DNA of 64,000 bases. Source: Siphonodentalium dalli (Eukaryota > Mollusca > Scaphopoda > Gadilida > Siphonodentaliidae). Within the stretch, counting starts at the first letter, position 1. Every line of letters begins with the position of its first letter. Positions 12,261 to 22,890 of this stretch are shown in pieces. The stretch spans positions 6,471,784 through 6,535,783 of the forward strand of contig CP136066.1 in the NCBI GenBank assembly GCA_032622095.1, given 5' to 3'. The notes beneath the pieces are model-generated. The model did not search any database. It was not told the DNA's origin and worked only from the letters and a program-made list of their open reading frames with translations. The translations under genes and the position numbers were made by a program.

Positions 12261-12899
12261 ATAACTATTACAATATATTTAGTAACCAATGTTTTTAGTA
12301 ACCAAGTGAGACGTGACATCTTTCTTTACTCACACGAAAATATACGCACCTTAATTTTGATCCGATATATACATGATCATATACACTATATCTATAGACA
12401 CGGGCGCTAGTATAATCTACATATTGAGTACCGGGCTTTCAAAAGTTTATTTTTTAAGTGCAATTTCAAGAATATGATGAACATGTATAACGACTTTACA
12501 TAGAATTGGAAAGATCAAACATAAAATAAACTTAATGCCTTAATTCTTAATTACATAGTTCCGAGACCAGTGGTCGCGTACCGGGAATAGCATGCTGAAA
12601 GAACCGGACGAAAACAAATGTACATACCACATTTAACCCATCCCCTCCCCCGTATGAATGGTGTATGCTCTCAGAACGCTCTGTGTCATATTAATGTCTA
12701 TGATCATCATTGCTACATGTCTTTGTGTTTATTTTTTATTCATATATACAGACGGCTTCAAAATTTAAAACAATATGTAACATCAACTTGTATTATACAT
12801 GTACCAACCTACTATATATGTACACCAGCCTTTGTTTAGAATGTGTCGACAACTGTTACGTTTGGTCCAGGATGAGTTATAGACGTCGCGAATCCAATA
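12261..12899. other. Non-coding leader before the LINE endonuclease
   Basis: No ORF1-like protein is recognised. The region directly precedes the ATG of the endonuclease half and may be the LINE 5' region. A CTAGTATAAT at about 12408 resembles the sequence at the Helitron end 10464 but lacks the hairpin. Confidence 0.35.
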
Positions 12900-13665
12900 A
12901 TGTCAACCATTAAGATCGTATCAATGAACTGCCGAGGGTTGAATCAGAGACAGAAAAGACGGGATGTGTTCGATCACCTCAAGTCTATCAATGGTTCTAT
13001 ATACTGTCTTCAAGACACACACTTTACGAAAGACCAAGAGAACATTATAAGATCCGAATGGGGGTATGAGTGCAAATTTTCTTCTTATAAATCGCAATCC
13101 AGAGGCGTGGCCATACTGTTTAGAAATACGTTTCAATTTGAATTACACGATTCCATACAAGACAAAAATGGTAACTATATTATTTTAGATGTCTCGTTAG
13201 AGGAAATTCGCATTACCCTTACAGTTATTTACGGACCAAACGATGACGATCCAATATTCTATAAAACGATTAACGATAAAATTGCCTCCATTGGGAACAC
13301 TCAGGTGATAATATGCGGGGACTGGAATCTAGTCCAGGACCTTGACACATACAATTATCTACATACTAATAATACTCAAGCAAAAACCGAAGTAGAGGCC
13401 ATGTCACATGCTCATGGTTTAATCGACCCATGGCGTCTTATAAACCCAACAATGAAGCGTTTTACATGGCGCAGAACGTCCCCATTAAAAATGGCGAGAG
13501 TTGACTTTTTTCTTATGTCATCAGACCTCCTTACTCTCGTTACTGATACATTAGATATACTTCCGGGCTATCGAACCGATCATTCGATAACTACTCTAGA
13601 ACTTAGAATAAATAATATCAAACAAGGACGCGGATTCTGGAAGTTCAACAACTCCTTGCTTTTTA
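12900..13665 (+). pseudogene. LINE ORF2, apurinic-type endonuclease half (L1/Tx1 type)
   Basis: This encodes the target-nicking endonuclease domain. Starting at the ATG at 12900, the residues expected for the APE/exonuclease III fold are visible. They are Asn10 in MNCRG, the acidic site in LQDTHF (Asp39 where Glu is more common), YGPNDDD (111-117), GDWN (140-143), ARVDFF (199-204) and the terminal DH pair in RTDHS (227-228). The linker GRGFWKFNNSLLF (243-255) is typical of L1/Tx1 elements and runs straight into the RT half if joined to the minus-strand segment starting at 9234. After residue 255 the frame enters flanking R1 sequence and stops at 13718, so the last 17 residues of the open frame are not LINE. 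The domain appears complete but is separated from its polymerase. Confidence 0.9.
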
Positions 13666-13666
13666 G

Positions 13667-13892
13667 CAAAATGGATTTCGTTAGTTTATCGCCGACAGAT
13701 GCGTCCCGAATCGAGTAGTAAATATTTACAATTGAGCGCAGTTCAGACGATGTTTTTTTATGGAGTGGTATGGTCGATTTGCTTCAGATTTTCGGCGATG
13801 TTTGTGGAATGTTACATTCCTCCAGTTGGCATAGCGCCTGACCACTAACTCATCATTTTCTCGCACCCGAACAAGTACATAATATGTCTTTA
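13667..13892 (-). mobile_element. Helitron-like repeat R1, segment 3 of 3
   Basis: This starts with the right-hand copy of the LINE target site and continues tttcgttag...gatgcgtcccgaatcgagta, matching the reverse complement of 21258-21470. Similarity fades at about 13892. Landmarks include cagattttcggcgatgtt and cgcacccgaacaagtacata. Confidence 0.85.
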
Positions 13893-14298
13893 ATAATACA
13901 TAGGTGACCCAAAAGCTTCCGATTCTATAGGTAAATTATTAATCACTCTCTCTATGATTCGAGTCATATAAAATTAAACTCTAGTATAGTGCACACGTAT
14001 CCATTGTACATACCAACACCCATTATATATTATGTATATATATATGTTGATTTTTGTACTATGTGTAATAATATCCACTTTTTTGTCATGTTTATATATG
14101 TTCTCAATATACTCTCCATGGAGGAGGAATAAAAGGATATATATATCTTCCTAGATTGGTCGGTAGTATTGATGCGCATGTGTAATAAGATGACCGTTAT
14201 TTAGTGAATATGACCTAATTATGAATATTTAGTAGAGAGTGTCGCCCTCATATCCAATCCAGGAACATATATATAAGATATATATATAGCTATATATA
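13893..14298. other. AT-rich spacer, no gene
   Basis: TATA-rich tracts (14031-14050, 14265-14297) and a small palindrome ctccatggag at 14116. Nothing coding is seen. Confidence 0.4.
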
Positions 14299-14560
14299 CT
14301 AGCAGGGTTACCCGGTGTTGCCCAGGTTAAAATTATATGAAACACTCTGCTGTGGTGGACATTCGGTGGGAATAGAGAATACTCTTGTGCAAAGTGCTAC
14401 ACGTATTCTCAAAATTGTGTATCCAAATGGCATCACAAAACGTCTTTGAGATTGTGTTTATCGCGACTAATTCGTCCCACGAATAAAGAATTTATGTATC
14501 TACAACTGAGCGTACTTCAGACGTTATCATTGTTTAAATTGTACAGTGGACGTGGTTGGA
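14299..14560 (-). mobile_element. Diverged R1 Helitron copy with 3' terminus
   Basis: Read on the minus strand, the element ends ...ACCTGG-loop-CCGGGT...CTAG followed by T (plus strand: A, then CTAG at 14299-14302, then the hairpin to about 14328). The following sequence (gaaacactct at 14339, attcgtcccacgaataaa, caactgagcgtacttcagac) is a diverged version of R1. This terminus is the reason for calling R1 Helitron-like. Confidence 0.7.
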
Positions 14561-15359
14561 ATTGATGTTTTTTATGTTAATATTTGTAATGGGATCAAAA
14601 CATGAACATTAGTTCAAAATACGACAATTATGTTTTACATATAGATGTATAAACCAATATAGTGGGTTAGACTAATATTTTGAGGTCACCTGCATGGTTA
14701 TCATATCGTCACGAAGAAACAAATGTTTTAAAACAATGTCCAGGTTATACATATCTATTAGTGGTGCTATACTGGCTAATTATTCTCAGCTTAAAATAAA
14801 TGTTGCTATATATCAGTTACATGTGCCCGACACTGATCGATATTTTAAGTGGTTCTAAAAAATGCAAGAAATCCTCTTTACCGGCCATATGTACCTTTGT
14901 CAGATGCCAGTATTGGAGAATCACTAAAAGTCATGTGCCACTGACAGTGTTTTCTTTTATCGCAGAAGAAACTAAACTTGACAGCACACTGTTACCACTA
15001 TTTTTGAACAGGCCTATACATTTCCATCTCTCTTGACAAATTGTATTTTGTTGTGGATAATATCTTGAACAGGAAAGACTCAGTTTTATTATAATACATG
15101 AGATATTCAAACATGCAATCCTCTGACGGTTTAATGTCCATCGTTTTGCAAGACTATATGTATCTCTTAAATATAATTACAAATAAACTGTTAATGCTTT
15201 CTTCTATGTATCTGTTTATGCTGGTTCACCATATGAATGTCCTGATTCCCGTCCCCATATAAACATATGACAATTGAGAAGATATAATTGTTCAGTTGAC
15301 TTAATTATATCACCAGTTGTCATGGTTGTGAAATATGAACGCCAAAAAATTCTTAGAAC
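14561..15359. other. No gene seen
   Basis: Unique-looking AT-rich sequence. The ORF at 14800-15036 has no recognisable domain and no supporting signals. Confidence 0.4.
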
Positions 15360-16905
15360 GAACTATGGAGATCACTATATGTAACATTGGTGGATATCGG
15401 CGACTAAACCAATCTTATCAATGCTATTGCTCCTCAACTCTCCACCGTCCCTGACCTAAATGTACCAAATATTCCGTATTTTAACCCACGTGATTAGATT
15501 CTTCCTATAATTGGAGAAGAACGTCTATTAATTTGGTGGAAATTAGTGCTAAACACATTTGATGTCCACCCCCTTCGTTCACCCCTGACACGAACGGCGC
15601 CATGCCATAGAAATGATTATGTATACGTTTGGTGGAATTCAGCGACAAATATGTTTCATCAATATTGCTGCCCCTCCCCTTTTCTGCCACTGACAACAAG
15701 AGCGTCACTTTTTGTTATTCCTCGTATCATTGGAGAAGAACGTGTATGGATTTTGTGGAAAATGGCGCTAAAAATAGTTTTTATCAGTTTTTGTGACCCT
15801 CTCCCCACGATCCCTGTATCAAGCGACGCCACTTTTGTCATCTTTAAACCACACAGTTAGACTCATTATGAAGATAAGTCATGATATATAAAATTGGTGG
15901 AAATCGGCGACTAACTAAATTCGTTCAAATTTAGTGCTCCCTATTCTCACCCTAACGCCAGCAATTTGGCGTGTTGAAACCACACGATTAGATTCCTCGC
16001 ATCACGAAGATGAATATGTAACAATTTGGTGCAAATCGGCGCTAAAATAGTCGTTATCAATTTGTTATGTCCCGCTCTCACTCCATATACCCTGAGTCGA
16101 ACTTTTGACATTGTTAGACGACACCAATAGACTCTTGATATCGGTGGTAATCGGCGACTAAACAAATTCTTATCAAATTTAGTCCCCCCCCAAACGGCAT
16201 CAAGGTGGCGCCATTAAATCACAAGATTAGATTCCTTGTATCGTGGGAAAGAATGTGTATCAATTTAGTGGAAATCGGTGCTTAAAATATTTTATCAGTT
16301 TTGGCGCCCCTCTCCCTTTCCGTACACCCCTGACTCGAACGGCGGCACTTTTGACAGCTTTAAGCCACACCATTCGAATTATGATGTGATGGAGATGATT
16401 ATGTATAAGTTTGGCTGTAATCGGCGAGTAAACAATTTTTTATCAAATTTATTGGCCCCACCCTAACATATATCACCCAAACGGTACCAATTGGCGTCAA
16501 TAAATCACACGATTAGATTCTTTGTATCGTGGGGAAGAAAATGTGTATCGATTTGGTGGAAATCGGTGCTCAAAATATTATATCAGTTGTGCCCCTCTCC
16601 CCTTCCGTGCTCCCCTGAATCGAACGGCGCTACTTTTGACTTATTTAAACCACATTAGATTTGTCATATCATGGAGATCAGTATGTATAAGTTTGGTGGA
16701 TATCGGCGACAAAAAGTTGTTCTGCCTCTCCCCCTTTTCTGCCCCCGACAACAACAGCGTCACTTTAGAAAATTCTAACCCACACCATTATCTTTCTCGG
16801 AATAAGATACCCCTGTTATACACCTTTAGTGCCGTCTACATTGTCCCATGTGAATTTATATAGAAGACAGACAGACAGGCAGACAGACATATAGATATAG
16901 ATTTC
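15360..16905 (+). repeat. ~130-bp dimeric monomer array, block 1, ending in (GACA)n
   Basis: The landmark tttggtggaaatcggcg recurs at about 15391, 15533, 15630, 15751, 15895, 16025, 16141, 16266, 16413, 16553 and 16691. Landmark endings alternate between the gactaaa type and the gctaaaa type, so the unit is a dimer of about 255 bp. The block closes with a distinct tail (gtcactttagaaaattctaa...gtgaatttatatagaa) and a (GACA)n tract at 16864-16889. Confidence 0.9.
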
Positions 16906-17519
16906 ACAGTAGGGGATGTTACTGCCTCACCACAAAACAGTGGACAAACAAGTGTATATGATTATAATCGCAACATCAGTGAGATTTAAGAAAGGTCATA
17001 TTGATATCGCTGTCAATGAAATGAGTGGCAACACCATGATAGATTGGAGTTTCTATGAAAGCGCTTGTGGCATGTCTTGACTGTCATCGATTACCAACAT
17101 CTCACAATTATTGACTATACGCTCACACTCTCCACCATAAAACCGGTGGCGTGATACCCGTAAAATAACTTACCTTCCTGGATAAAAATTCCTATTCTTC
17201 TAAAATTATAATTGGAATTTGGGATCAATGAGCACTTGTAATATGCTAACAGTACACACTTCACATTGAGTAGGACCAAGCCCACAACACTGTCAGTTCC
17301 CACATACACACTTGAATAGCCGGACCATGTATCCGGTACATGTACAATACCCAAAACCCAATATATTGACATGTACTGTATGATATAACAATTTCTTTGA
17401 CAGCTGAATACAATTCATGTGTCCTTGTCATGTGGTGAATGCAATGAAACCTCAGCACTGCTGCGTTCGTTGTTTCCGTCAATATCAACCATAGTTGTCT
17501 ATCTTACCAATATTCATGA
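16906..17519. other. Spacer between the two array blocks
   Basis: Non-repetitive compared with its flanks. ORFs at 17115-17372 and 17261-17488 (minus) have no recognisable family. It probably represents an insertion into, or a junction between, array blocks. Confidence 0.4.
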
Positions 17520-18945
17520 ATATCCGTAAGATGGCGCCATATTATAGAGATGATTATGTATAAATTTGGTGGAAATCAGAGACAAATATATTTCATAATT
17601 TTTGCTGCACCTCCCCTTGTCTGCCCCTGACAACAGCGTCAATTTAGACAATTTTAACCCGCACCATTATCTTCCTCGTAAAATGTTACCCCTGTCAGAC
17701 ACATTAATTTTGGTGCCATCTAGATGGTCCCCTGTGAAGTTCTATAGAACACCGGACAGACATTCGCAAATGTATGGGCACCAAATGCGGCGTCCTTAAC
17801 CCACACGATTTGATTCCTTTTATCATTGGATAAGGGCGTGTATGGATTTAGTGGAAATTGGTACTACACATATCTTTTATCAGTTTTTGTGACAATCCCC
17901 TCCCTATCCCTGAATCAAGTGACCCCACTTTTGTCATCATTAAACCACACAATTAGACCCATTATGCAGATGACTATATATAACATTGGTTCGAAATCGG
18001 CGACTAACTAAATTCGTATCAAATTTAGTGCTGCCATTTCTCGCCAAAACGGCACCAATTTGGCGTAGTTAAACGATACGATTAGATTCCTCGTATCACG
18101 AAGATGAATATGTAACAATTTGATGGAAATCGGCGCTAAAATAGTTTTGGTGCGCCTCTCTCCCTTCATGCTAGTGACTCGAACTTTGACATCGTTAAAC
18201 GACACAATTAGACTCGTGATATCGGTGGTGATCGGCGACTAAACAAATTCTTATCAAATTTAGTGTCCCCTCCCCATCTCTCACACAAACGGCACCAATG
18301 TGGCGCCTTTAAATCACGATTAAATTCCTCGTATCTTGGAGAAGATTTTGTATCATTTTGGCGCAAATCGGTGCTGAAAATAATGTATCAGTTTTGGTGC
18401 ACTCTTGTCCCTTCCGTGCACCCCTGCCTCGGCTTGACAACTTTAGGCCACATTAGCCTCCTGATATCACGTCGATGATTATGTATAAATTTGGTGGTAA
18501 TCTGCGACTAAACACATTCTTATCAAATTTAGGTCCCCACCCCGCATCACACGCGATTAGATTCATTGTATCTTGGGCAAGAATGTGTATCAATTTGGTG
18601 GAAATCGGTGTTCAAAATATTTTATCAGTTTTTGGTGCCCCTCGCCCCTTCCGTGCTCCCCTGAATCGAACGGCGCTACTTTTTACATCTGTAAACCACA
18701 CCATTATATTCGTCATATCATGGAGATCATTATGTATAAGTTTGGTGGATATCGGCGATAAAAAAAAGTTGTTCTGCCCCTCCCCTTTTCTGCCCCTGAC
18801 AATAAAAGCGTCATTTTAGAAAATTCTAACCCGCACCATGATATTTATCGGAAAACGTTATCCCGGTTATACCTCTTTGGTGCCGTATACATTGTCCCCT
18901 GTGAATTTATATAGAACACAGACCGACAGACAGACATTCGCAAAT
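17520..18945 (+). repeat. ~130-bp dimeric monomer array, block 2, ending in (GACA)n
   Basis: The same monomers as block 1 lie at about 17562, 17847, 17990, 18120, 18223, 18357, 18491, 18594 and 18741, with the same tail and GACA tract (18918-18937). A truncated tail with accggacagacattcgcaaat also appears internally at 17748-17768, so the block contains two fused array ends. It looks like a duplicated copy of block 1. Confidence 0.88.
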
Positions 18946-19004
18946 ATAGATATTGATATAAGATATATAAAGCATTTTTGAGTTATATACTTTTCAATCA
19001 CAAA

Positions 19005-19735
19005 TTAAAGCGATTTGAGACCTCTATTCGCGATTGGTCTCAGGGTTAATGTTTGTACTTACATGGAAAGAACATCAAGATATAGGCATACCTTGTTCTT
19101 AGTGAACGTTCAGATGACCACGATTCAATCGTAAGTGGAAATATTTCCGTCGTAGGAAGTAACCGCTAGTTGGAGTGCGCATGCTCACGTCAAAACCGCA
19201 TGTAAAAAAATAACATCAAGCACTGTTTGATTTTAGATGCGAAATCGTGGCGTACCCTTGGTTACCCCCACTTGCGACACAATCTCAGTCGTCTGTACGT
19301 AAAATTTGTAGTTGGAAATGATCGTATGGCAGTCAATCACATGCTTACGAACAACCCACGATATCATCATCTACGACGACATCGCAATCGTGTGAACAAA
19401 CTATCCACGATTTTGTCGGGCCCGATTCTTCCACTTTCGATTGAATCGTGGTCGTCTGAACGTTCACTTAGATTGATTATTTGTATTTTTCAAGTCACGA
19501 TAATATAATGCTGACATATTGCAGTAATTTTTTGTGACTAAACGACATCCATTTTCAATAAAATCCAGGGTTTGTCAATAAACAATGACTAGAATCGCCA
19601 AAACCGCCAAATTGGGGCAATGAATATAAGAACCAAATATGTCTAGTTTTTTTCATTTTCTCTCTATTAATGGATTGCCTGAGACTGTAGACTGTTTAAC
19701 CCTAAGACCATCGCGAAGGTAACAAGTCGCTTTAA
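19005..19735. mobile_element. TIR element with TTAA ends and inner inverted repeats
   Basis: The outer ends are ttaaagcgatttg (19005-) and, in complement, ttaaagcgacttg (to 19735). The similarity extends through ctgagacc/cgcgat and aacccta. An inner pair, agtgaacgttcagatgacca (19101-) and its complement ending 19468, is about 31 bp long with one mismatch. TTAA at both edges would fit a piggyBac-type target but is not proof. The ORF at 19227-19508 is not recognisable. Confidence 0.65.
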
Positions 19736-20081
19736 GCACACTAAATATTAAATGTGTGATTATGATCACAACTATGACATGGTTATACTGGATAATTTCA
19801 CGATTTATTCTCATCGGATCGATAACTGGAAACTAACTTCGGAAAATTCCAGCTTTGCAATCATTGATGAAATTATAAAGCTCTAGTTCGTATATCAAAC
19901 AGTAAGCACACGTTATATTCTTACACATGTATATATGATGTATCTTGTTTATATCCAGTGTATGCATGCTCTTGTATGTGAGGACTCTGGTGCTCTTTAA
20001 TGCCATTTATTCCTATATTATTCTGATAGAATAGATTGGTCCATCAAAGTTCTTCAGGACGTATGGCAAGCGTAAATAAAT
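19736..20081. other. No gene seen
   Basis: AT-rich sequence without recognisable features. Confidence 0.4.
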
Positions 20082-20225
20082 TGCACGTAAGTGAAATCAA
20101 ATCACAATTGTACCTAAGTGCAAATCATTTGCACTTAAGTGCAAATAATTATACGTAAGTGCAAATATGTGTATTTAAGTACAATTATAAGCACTTAAGT
20201 GCAAATCATTTGCTCTTAAGTGAAA
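20082..20225. repeat. Palindromic CTTAAG short tandem array
   Basis: About seven variants of gcacttaagtgcaaat at roughly 20-22 base intervals, with variants cgtaagtg, tacctaagtg and ctcttaagtg. Each unit is itself palindromic around CTTAAG. The same motif builds the ends of the element at 33754-34499. Confidence 0.85.
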
Positions 20226-20733
20226 TTCATCTTATTTCAAACGATAGTCCCATTGTTTGTAATGGTATATTCCTGCAAGTCTTGAGTGACAGTCAATCTC
20301 CATTCAATTGCATCCATTTTGCCACAATCATGGCTGCGGCGCTTGTTTTCGGGATCATTGCAACTGGGTTCAAATACGAATTGGCGTCTTAATATACGCT
20401 AACTATACATGGACGGAACATTCATTCACGATTTTGTTGTTGTTGTTCTTTGATAATATATACGCTCAGTTTCAGTTACTTGTGTTTACAAAGAGTTTTG
20501 TTTCATAATTTGCACGGGTGTCAAACTCAAGGTTAAGAGGGTGCACTCCATGTTAAATTTTGCCAACACAATATATTAGAGTGACTCCCCTTATATTACT
20601 TTCCTTGACGGCTCTGCTTTGTTCGCCGTCATGGCGAATGGGTGCGGGAATGAGCGACGTGTCCTCTGTGTTGTCAATCTAGACGCGTCAAGTCAATCTT
20701 TTCTACAATGTGTTTAGCCACCTATTGCGCATA
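20226..20733. other. No gene seen
   Basis: No recognisable coding. ORFs at 20159-20392 and 20308-20508 look fortuitous. Confidence 0.4.
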
Positions 20734-21240
20734 AGATTGTCCATTAATAAATGGACAATCCGTACCTAAATTTTCATTAATTAATGGTCAATCCGACCAC
20801 GCGTGGCACGCGAGCTTGGATTGTCCACTAAATCACGACATATATAGATAATCCTGCATGTTCGCTTCATATTTAATCTCAAGGGTATTAACTCTATAAA
20901 GAATGTACCTTACTAAATAACGGCGATTTGTATGAGAAATTGCAACACCACAATAGATCAACTCTGGTGACATATAAGTCAAATTCTTCTATTGGGTGGG
21001 TGGGCATGGGGAGGCTTGGGTAACGCTCTTTAAAAACACTTCCTCAAATATTTCCGTTATTTCGTCAACAACACTTCTTCAAATATCTCCGTTATTTAGT
21101 TAATACAAATTAAATTAAATGATTAGCGTCAATGGTTCTTTCTAAATTGACAATCGATCACGCGTGCCACGCGTGGTCGGATTGACCATTAATTAATGAA
21201 AATTTAGGTACGGATTGTCCATTTATAAATGGCCAATCCT
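20734..21240. mobile_element. 507-bp MITE with 80-bp TIRs in R1
   Basis: The left arm (20734-20812) is the near-perfect complement of 21161-21240, sharing ggacaatccgtacctaaatt, ttaattaatggtcaatccga and ccacgcgtggcacgcg. Each arm is itself partly palindromic (attgtccat...atggacaat). TA flanks both edges (20732-20733 and 21241-21242), which fits a Tc1/mariner-type MITE. It abuts the inverted R1 copy. Confidence 0.85.
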
Positions 21241-21242
21241 TA

Positions 21243-21570
21243 AAGAATTGCCTGCTTTTAAGACATATTATGTACTTGTTCGGGTGCGTGAAACTGATAA
21301 GTTAGTAACCAGACGCTATGCCAACTGGCGTTATGTAGCATTTTCCTAACATCACCGAAAATCTGAAGCAAATCGACCACTTCATAGAAAACATCATCTG
21401 AACTACACTCAATTGTAAATATTTACTACTCGATTCGGGACGCATCTATCGGCGATAACTAACGAAAACGATTTCGCCATCGAGAGTGACTGCATTTAAT
21501 TAATATATAATAATGACGGTGTATGTTGTCAATTTGGATATAATATTTGTAAAAATTCCTACTTTGAATA
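21243..21570 (+). mobile_element. R1 Helitron-like repeat, uninterrupted inverted copy
   Basis: This is the reverse complement of 3351-3446 + 5773-5834 + 13667-13892 joined together. It contains the intact empty sites for both the 2.3-kb TIR element (near 21525-21533) and the LINE (near 21460). No coding is seen. Confidence 0.9.
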
Positions 21571-22065
21571 AGATTATTCTCCATTTCTATTTGATCACCC
21601 TACCGGAGTGTTTCACATCACTTTAAGATTATTCTCCATTTCTATTTGATCACCCTACCGGAGTGTTTCACATCACTTTAAGATTATTCTCCATTTCTAT
21701 TTGATCACCCTACCGGAGTGTTTCACATCACTTTAAGATTATTCTCCATTTCTATTTGATCACCCTACCGGAGTGTTTCACATCACTTTAAGATTATTCT
21801 CCATTTCTATTTGATCACCCTACCGGAGTGTTTCACATCACTTTAAGATTATTCTCCATTTCTATTTGATCACCCTGCCGGAGTGTTTCACATCACTTTA
21901 AGATTATTCTCCATTTCTATGTGATCAGCCTACCGGAGTGTTTCACATCACTTTAAGATTATTCTCCATTTCTATTTGATCACCCTACCGGAGTGTTTCA
22001 CATCACTTTAAGATTATTCTCCATTTCTATTTGATCACCCTACCGGAGTGTTTCACATCACTTTA
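21571..22065. repeat. 55-bp tandem repeat, nine copies
   Basis: Units start at 21571, 21626, 21681, 21736, 21791, 21846, 21901, 21956 and 22011. They are almost identical (variant bases in units 6 and 7). Each unit is the terminal segment of R1, which is present once at 3351-3406. No spacers separate the units. Confidence 0.97.
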
Positions 22066-22151
22066 ACGATGATCCGGGGTAACCACGGGGGCGGCGCTGA
22101 TAGACTGAATATGGACGTAGAATTTCGTCAGACCTTAGTAGTATTGGCCGT

Positions 22152-22306
22152 CACTCTGACCCACCCACCTCGCTCGTCGGCACTCTGGCCCACCCCTGGC
22201 TCGTCGGCACTCTGGCCCATGGGCTAGAGTGGGTGGCCCATGGGCCAGAGTGCCGACGAGCGAGAGGTGTGCCAGAGTGCCGACGAGCGAGGGGTGGGCC
22301 AGAGTG
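22152..22306. repeat. GC-rich hairpin with ~70-bp arms
   Basis: Arms 22152-22223 and 22237-22306 are complementary with few mismatches, with a 13-base loop. Each arm contains two direct repeats of cgctcgtcggcactctggcc-type monomers. Related monomers occur at 25015-25110. ORFs through it (both strands) are consequences of the repeat. Confidence 0.9.
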
Positions 22307-22401
22307 TCGATACGACACGAGTGCTGTCGCGGAAGGATAGAACGAGAGGCGCTTGTGCCTGGAGTTCTATCCTTCCGCGATAGCACGAATGCCGTATCGA
22401 C
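22306..22401. repeat. Second hairpin, 38-bp arms
   Basis: The arm at 22306-22343 (gtcgatacgacacgagtgct...) is complementary to 22364-22401 with about five mismatches, with a loop of about 20 bases. It directly abuts the previous hairpin. Confidence 0.88.
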
Positions 22402-22890
22402 AAACCCATTTACACATCGTGTCGTTTTGTGTTTATTACACACTTCGTGTCCTAGAATCCGTGCATTAAAAATACATGCACAGAAGGTTTATTTAGGCAC
22501 ATAGAGGGTGCGTTTTGTCTTGTGTGATGATGCTTTTATTTTATAGTTCCGGTTTCATGGTTGAGGCGAACGTCATTGTACGTCAACGAGATGCTCATGG
22601 AACGTACGTTCCATACGTATTTGTAAATATGGAACAGCAATAACACTGTACTTCTGGGAACAAGCGTGTAATAAAACACTTCTTGTATATAGCTCATTGA
22701 AATGACCACGAAATTAGGATGCTTGTCGAACATGCTTGTTTATATCAACAATAAAACCGAAATGTGTATAAGCAGATCACAAAATTAAAATCTGTTCCGG
22801 CAGACTGAGTATCGATTATTGTATATCTCGATGACGCTTCCAGCGGGGTAACTCTAACGTTTTATTTACGTATGTGGTGCTTCTAACTGT
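22402..22890. other. No gene seen
   Basis: Mixed-composition sequence. A small inverted repeat (gaacgtacgttc at about 22599) was noticed. No coding is recognised. Confidence 0.4.

Larger units (their letters stand above)
5835..13665. mobile_element. Twin-primed L1/Tx1-type LINE insertion with inverted 5' half
   Basis: On the plus strand the insertion reads poly(T), 3' half of the LINE reversed (5851-9234), extra sequence (9235-12899), then the 5' half forward (12900-13665). GCAAAATGGA followed by T residues is present on both sides (5825-5837 and 13666-13678), and the empty site is readable in the R1 copy near 21460. The two halves overlap by 10 bases, TGCTTTTTAG (13657-13666 and complement of 9225-9234), where the endonuclease linker continues into the RT half. 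This layout is what twin priming, i.e. a second priming event on the other target strand, is known to produce. The insertion looks young: only one frameshift was found in about 3.8 kb of coding sequence. Confidence 0.85.

Noticed and set aside
12403-12414. CTAGTATAAT as a further Helitron 3' end
   Set aside because: The preceding sequence has no hairpin at the right distance and no similarity to the other Helitron ends.
21571-22065. Regular direct repeats suggesting a CRISPR array
   Set aside because: The 55-bp units abut without spacers, the context is eukaryotic, and the unit is part of a transposon end.
22135-22443. Overlapping ORFs of about 90-100 codons on both strands
   Set aside because: They arise from the GC-rich hairpin monomers, with periodic peptides and no homology seen.
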